Below are positions 61,058 to 64,000 of a DNA stretch of 64,000 bases, piece by piece (positions within the stretch are counted from its first letter, which is position 1; each line of letters starts with the position of its first letter). The stretch is from Clostridiaceae bacterium (GTDB lineage: Bacteria > Bacillota > Clostridia > CAYPLH01 > DUMO01): assembly GCA_012839865.1 (NCBI GenBank), contig DUMO01000072.1, forward strand, positions 1 to 64,000, read 5' to 3'. The notes under the pieces were generated by a model. It made no database searches, had not been told where the DNA came from, and saw only the letters and a program-made list of their open reading frames with translations. A program made the position numbers and the translations under genes.

Positions 61058-62929
61058 TTATGCACTCTGTATTTGTTCTTCCAGCATCTGCCTCTGGTAG
61101 ATTTTATAATAGAAGCCCTTTAGCCTGATAAGCTGCTCATGTGTTCCTTGCTCTACAATCCTGCCATTATTTAACACGATAATCTCGTCGGCATCTTTTA
61201 TTGTGGAAATCCTGTGGGCAATAAAAATACAGGTTTTATCCTTCATGATTGCCTTAAGACCGTCCAGTATTCTTTTTTCAGTACTTGTATCAACAGCGGA
61301 AAGACAGTCGTCAAGAATAAGGATGGATGGGTCCTTTATAATGGCCCTTGCAATTGAAATTCTTTGCTTCTGTCCACCTGAAAGGTTTACGCCCCGCTCA
61401 CCAACCATTGATTCATATTTTTCAGGAAAGTCCATTATATTATCGTGCACCTGGCTAATCTTTGCAGCATTTTGGATTTCCTCCAAATCCTTTTCGTCAG
61501 GTGAAAAATTGATATTGTCCTTTACGGCGGCGGAAAAAAGGAAATTATCCTGGGGTACGTATCCAATGCTTTCTCTCAAAAGTTCCAGAGGAATGTCCAT
61601 TATATCAGTTCCGTCAATAAAAATCTGTCCTCTTGAATTTGGGTTGTATAGCCTCAAAAGAAGACTGGCGATGGTTGATTTCCCGCTGCCGATTTTGCCA
61701 ATTACCGCTATTGTCTTTCCCTGTTCAATTTTGAGGTTTATATCCTTCAGCACGGGTTTTGACATATTGTCGTAGCTGAAAGTAAGGTTTCTGAATTCTA
61801 TGTTTCCTTTGAGTTTGCGTTCTGGTTCCAGGTTATTGTTGAGGGCTTTTTCATCATCGAATACATCAGGCTTTTCATGGAGCAGCTCTTCAACCCTCGA
61901 AGCAGAGGCTTTGCCTCTTTGTATGAAATTTATAATCATTCCGATGAATGCTACAGGCCTTACCAGCATTCCTATGTAGCCGTTAAAGGCTACAAAATCC
62001 CCCAGGGAGATGGTGCCTGACAAAACCATGTTTCCTCCGTACAAAAGGGATATACAGTAGGATAATGTGGAAACCAGTGTTATCAAAGGACTAAAGGCCC
62101 CCTGAACTTTTACAAGAGCCATGTTTATCTTATAATTTCTTTCGTTTAATGCTTTAAAATTGGAGGATTCATTTTCTTCCTGGACAAAGGATTTGACAAC
62201 CCTTATGCCTGAAATGTTTTCCGTGGCTTTTGCAGTAATGGTTGCGAAAGATTCCTGAACTTTGAGAAACCGGCTGTGTATCAGCTTGCCAAATTTGGAC
62301 ATGATGATTATTAATGCAGGAAGAGGCAGGAAAATAGCCAATGTGAGTTTTGGATTAACGGTTTTGCCCATTATTGCTATGCTTGAAATGAGCAGAATTA
62401 AAGATTGGGCAATCTGCATAACTCCTCTCCCCAAAGCCTGCTCGGCAGCCCTTACATCATTAATCGCCAATGCCATGATTTCTCCTACAGGCTTCCTGTT
62501 AAAGAAATTGAGTGATAATTTCGTAAGGTGTCTGAAAATATCGTTCCTTATCCTTAAATCTATAAGGTTGGAAGCACCCTGCATGAGTACTCTTGTGAAA
62601 TAATTCAGAATGAAAACAAGTAAAGAAACCAGTACGATTATACCTGCATAAAAAGTAAGATTGTATGTATTCATTGTATTTTTGCCAAGCATGTCTATAA
62701 TATCGCCGGTTAGTCTGGGGGTTATCAATTGCAGAAGATCTACAATAATTACAATTGCAATACCGGCAATATACCTGAATTTAAACTTTTTCATATATTT
62801 AAAGAAACTGGTTTCCCTAAATGGAATATCAGGAGTTTTACCCCTGGCAGGTTCCGTACTTTTCCGGAAATTGCCGGAATGAATTTTCTTTTGTGCTATA
62901 TGGGGGTCTTCATTTTTTTGACTAATCAA
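61058..62929 (-). CDS. ABC exporter half-transporter, degenerate-Walker-B subunit (pair 3)
   Basis: The 623-residue half-transporter has about 45 polar residues before the first helix and six membrane helices. Its ATPase domain has Walker A GKIGSGKSTIA, canonical LSGGQKQR, switch IFIAHR, and Walker B LILDDCLSAVD lacking the catalytic glutamate. It is the partner of the next gene. The frame runs to 62953, but TTG 62929 has AAAGGAGG 7 nt upstream. It follows a MarR gene on the same strand after 110 nt; an ACGGCC/GGCCGT inverted repeat lies in that gap (62965-62990). Confidence 0.92.
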   Translation of the reverse strand: MISQKNEDPHIAQKKIHSGNFRKSTEPARGKTPDIPFRETSFFKYMKKFKFRYIAGIAIVIIVDLLQLITPRLTGDIIDMLGKNTMNTYNLTFYAGIIVLVSLLVFILNYFTRVLMQGASNLIDLRIRNDIFRHLTKLSLNFFNRKPVGEIMALAINDVRAAEQALGRGVMQIAQSLILLISSIAIMGKTVNPKLTLAIFLPLPALIIIMSKFGKLIHSRFLKVQESFATITAKATENISGIRVVKSFVQEENESSNFKALNERNYKINMALVKVQGAFSPLITLVSTLSYCISLLYGGNMVLSGTISLGDFVAFNGYIGMLVRPVAFIGMIINFIQRGKASASRVEELLHEKPDVFDDEKALNNNLEPERKLKGNIEFRNLTFSYDNMSKPVLKDINLKIEQGKTIAVIGKIGSGKSTIASLLLRLYNPNSRGQIFIDGTDIMDIPLELLRESIGYVPQDNFLFSAAVKDNINFSPDEKDLEEIQNAAKISQVHDNIMDFPEKYESMVGERGVNLSGGQKQRISIARAIIKDPSILILDDCLSAVDTSTEKRILDGLKAIMKDKTCIFIAHRISTIKDADEIIVLNNGRIVEQGTHEQLIRLKGFYYKIYQRQMLEEQIQSA

Positions 62930-63039
62930 GTTGCTGCCTCCTTTACGGCTCAAAGATAATTTTTACGGCCATTGCTTTGAAGCCGGCCGTTTAGTTGATA
63001 TTTTCATAAACCCTGTGCAGAATAATTGCATGGGGCTGT

Positions 63040-63504
63040 TTAATGAAGAGTTGGTAAGGAATTGATGTCGCAGTCCAATACCTGCTCTACACCCTTCAGT
63101 ATGGCATCCGCAGCTTCAATAAACAATTTTTTCTCATTGTCTTCTATTTGGGAGAACAGTGTGTTTACAAAAGCTTCATGTTTCTCTATTGTTTCTTTGC
63201 GTACTTTTACACCTTCATCGGTCAGCTTTACCCTTATTACTCTTCTGTCGTCTGGGTCATTTATCCTCATGACAATGCCCTTTTCCTCAAGGAAATCCAC
63301 AAGACTTGTCACATTGCTGTTGACCTTTACAGCTCTGGCACTAATTTCGGACAGGGTGAGAGTTTCGCCGGGATTTATGCTTTTCAGTATTGAATACTGG
63401 TTCCATGCAAAACCTAACTCTGCCAGATTCTTTTTTACATTGTGCTGTATTTTTCTGTGAAGCTGTAAAACCCTTAAAAAACATTCTGTTGAGAGATTAT
63501 TCAT
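63040..63504 (-). CDS. MarR family transcriptional regulator
   Basis: The 154-residue winged-helix regulator has dimerisation helices at both ends. The recognition region is LTLSEISARAVKVNSNVTSLVDFLEEKGIVMRINDPDDRRVIRVKLTDEGV, the family signature with the DxRxxxVxLT wing. It stands upstream of exporter pair 3 on the same strand, so it probably represses its own operon and responds to an exported compound. ATG 63504 is used; two GTG codons lie just upstream in frame. An AT-rich palindrome overlaps the promoter. Confidence 0.94.
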   Translation of the reverse strand: MNNLSTECFLRVLQLHRKIQHNVKKNLAELGFAWNQYSILKSINPGETLTLSEISARAVKVNSNVTSLVDFLEEKGIVMRINDPDDRRVIRVKLTDEGVKVRKETIEKHEAFVNTLFSQIEDNEKKLFIEAADAILKGVEQVLDCDINSLPTLH

Positions 63505-63541
63505 CACATTCACCACTCTTTACGAGTTATAAAATTTATAT

Positions 63542-63579
63542 ATTATAAATATTATATTTTATAATATAATCAAAGGCAA
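63542..63579 (-). promoter_or_regulatory. MarR operon promoter with overlapping palindrome
   Basis: On the minus strand TTGCCT and TATAAT (63551-63579) are 17 nt apart. A palindrome pairing ATTATAAAT (63542-63550) with ATTTTATAAT (63556-63565) covers the -10 box. This is a plausible autorepression operator, though the region is almost pure AT. Confidence 0.6.
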
Positions 63580-63613
63580 CAAGAATTTAAGCCGGCTTTG
63601 AATTGATTATCAG

Positions 63614-63787
63614 TTATGTGTTATCACATGCTTCAACCACCGGACATGCTGAACAAGTTAACTTGAATTGATTATTGGCAAAGCGCTCTAAGCTTTGCTT
63701 TTGTTTTTGTTGCAGATAAGAGCGCAGATGGTTGTTAACTTTAAAGTGCTGTTTACAAAAGCATCCTTCATTGCAAGGGTACACCAT
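63614..63787 (-). CDS. Possible small cysteine-rich protein
   Basis: The 57-codon frame starts MVYPCNEGCFCKQHF and ends LTCSACPVVEACDNT, with six cysteines in two clusters (C-x3-C-x-C and C-x2-C-x5-C), a pattern that could bind zinc. AAAGAG lies 10 nt before the ATG. No family is recognised. It lies between the MarR promoter and the last gene, and only the cysteine pattern and a modest ribosome site support it. It may be chance. Confidence 0.3.
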   Translation of the reverse strand: MVYPCNEGCFCKQHFKVNNHLRSYLQQKQKQSLERFANNQFKLTCSACPVVEACDNT

Positions 63788-63825
63788 TATTAGCATTCTC
63801 TTTAATGGTAATGCTTTGTTCAATG

Positions 63826-63834
63826 TGGTATAAT
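63826..63834 (+). promoter_or_regulatory. Extended -10 promoter for the last gene
   Basis: TGGTATAAT is an extended -10 box about 90 nt before ATG 63924. The sequence TGGTATAATATGATT is also present at the PBP promoter (31223-31237). A good -35 is missing. Confidence 0.45.
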
Positions 63835-63923
63835 ATGATTAAAAATAAAAGGTATTTTAATTAAACTTCACATGCAGTATGAACAGCCAACGAAAGCATC
63901 AGGCGGTGTGAGAGGTTGGGGTT

Positions 63924-64000
63924 ATGAGTTTCGAGTTTCTGAACAAGGAAGAATACAAGGAAATAAAGCTGTTGAAAATGTCCGACAACAGGCATGGGGA
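63924..64000 (+). CDS. Start of a gene running off the window
   Basis: ATG 63924 opens a frame that stays open to the end of the window (25 residues, starting MSFEFLNKEEYKEIKLLK and ending DNRHG). GAGAGG lies about 10 nt upstream and an extended -10 promoter 90 nt upstream. Too little is present to name a family. Confidence 0.6.
   Translation, partial: MSFEFLNKEEYKEIKLLKMSDNRHG

Overview
The window looks like a chromosomal segment of an anaerobic, low-to-mid G+C member of Clostridia (Bacillota), probably near the Acetivibrio/Ruminiclostridium group. This is inferred from the type IV pilus operon without a secretin, adenosylcobalamin-dependent ribonucleotide reductase, the GlpP plus two-flavoprotein glycerol-3-phosphate module, several lipoproteins, strong AGGAGG ribosome binding sites and frequent TTG starts. 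I could not run a search, so the genus is a guess.

Layout. 1-203 is the end of an rRNA operon (5S rRNA, then tRNA-Asn). 575-16019 is one long minus-strand type IV pilus cluster read from a strong promoter at 16106-16134: pilB, pilT, pilC, major prepilin, pilM, a minor prepilin, pilN, pilO, a second minor prepilin, a large PilX-like protein and a secreted fibronectin-III protein. A plus-strand block follows: DUF4015 lipoprotein, class II RNR, DUF896 protein, glpP with a leader terminator, and the three-gene glycerol-3-phosphate oxidation module (to 25225). Next are a divergent AraC regulator/EamA transporter pair, an isopropylmalate-synthase-family enzyme followed by NADP isocitrate dehydrogenase, a penicillin-binding protein, serC (minus), a membrane-anchored deacetylase (minus), and an archaeal-type IMP cyclohydrolase with a DUF116 protein.

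38.9-63.6 kb holds three separate heterodimeric ABC exporters of the BmrCD type, each with one degenerate nucleotide site. The first sits behind a 30-codon leader ORF with alternative hairpins, the second behind a leader terminator, the third behind a MarR gene whose promoter overlaps an AT-rich palindrome. Between them are a small unknown protein, a sirtuin, a lipoprotein, a Na/Pi-cotransporter-like protein, Cu/Zn superoxide dismutase, asnS, glycerol-1-phosphate dehydrogenase with a HAD-IIA phosphatase, and a tightly coupled pair of ATP-grasp ligase and lysine 2,3-aminomutase-like radical SAM enzyme.

Intergenic DNA is unusually structured. There are two copies of a 210-280 bp inverted-repeat element with 24-28 nt terminal repeats, one 205 bp hairpin element of another type, and many degenerate GGGGACGGTTC-type repeats, some forming terminators. 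The most promising leads are the leader-peptide attenuator at 39174-39440, the aminomutase/ATP-grasp pair at 56560-58776, and the non-coding elements. I saw no CRISPR array, transposase gene, phage genes or recognisable riboswitch.
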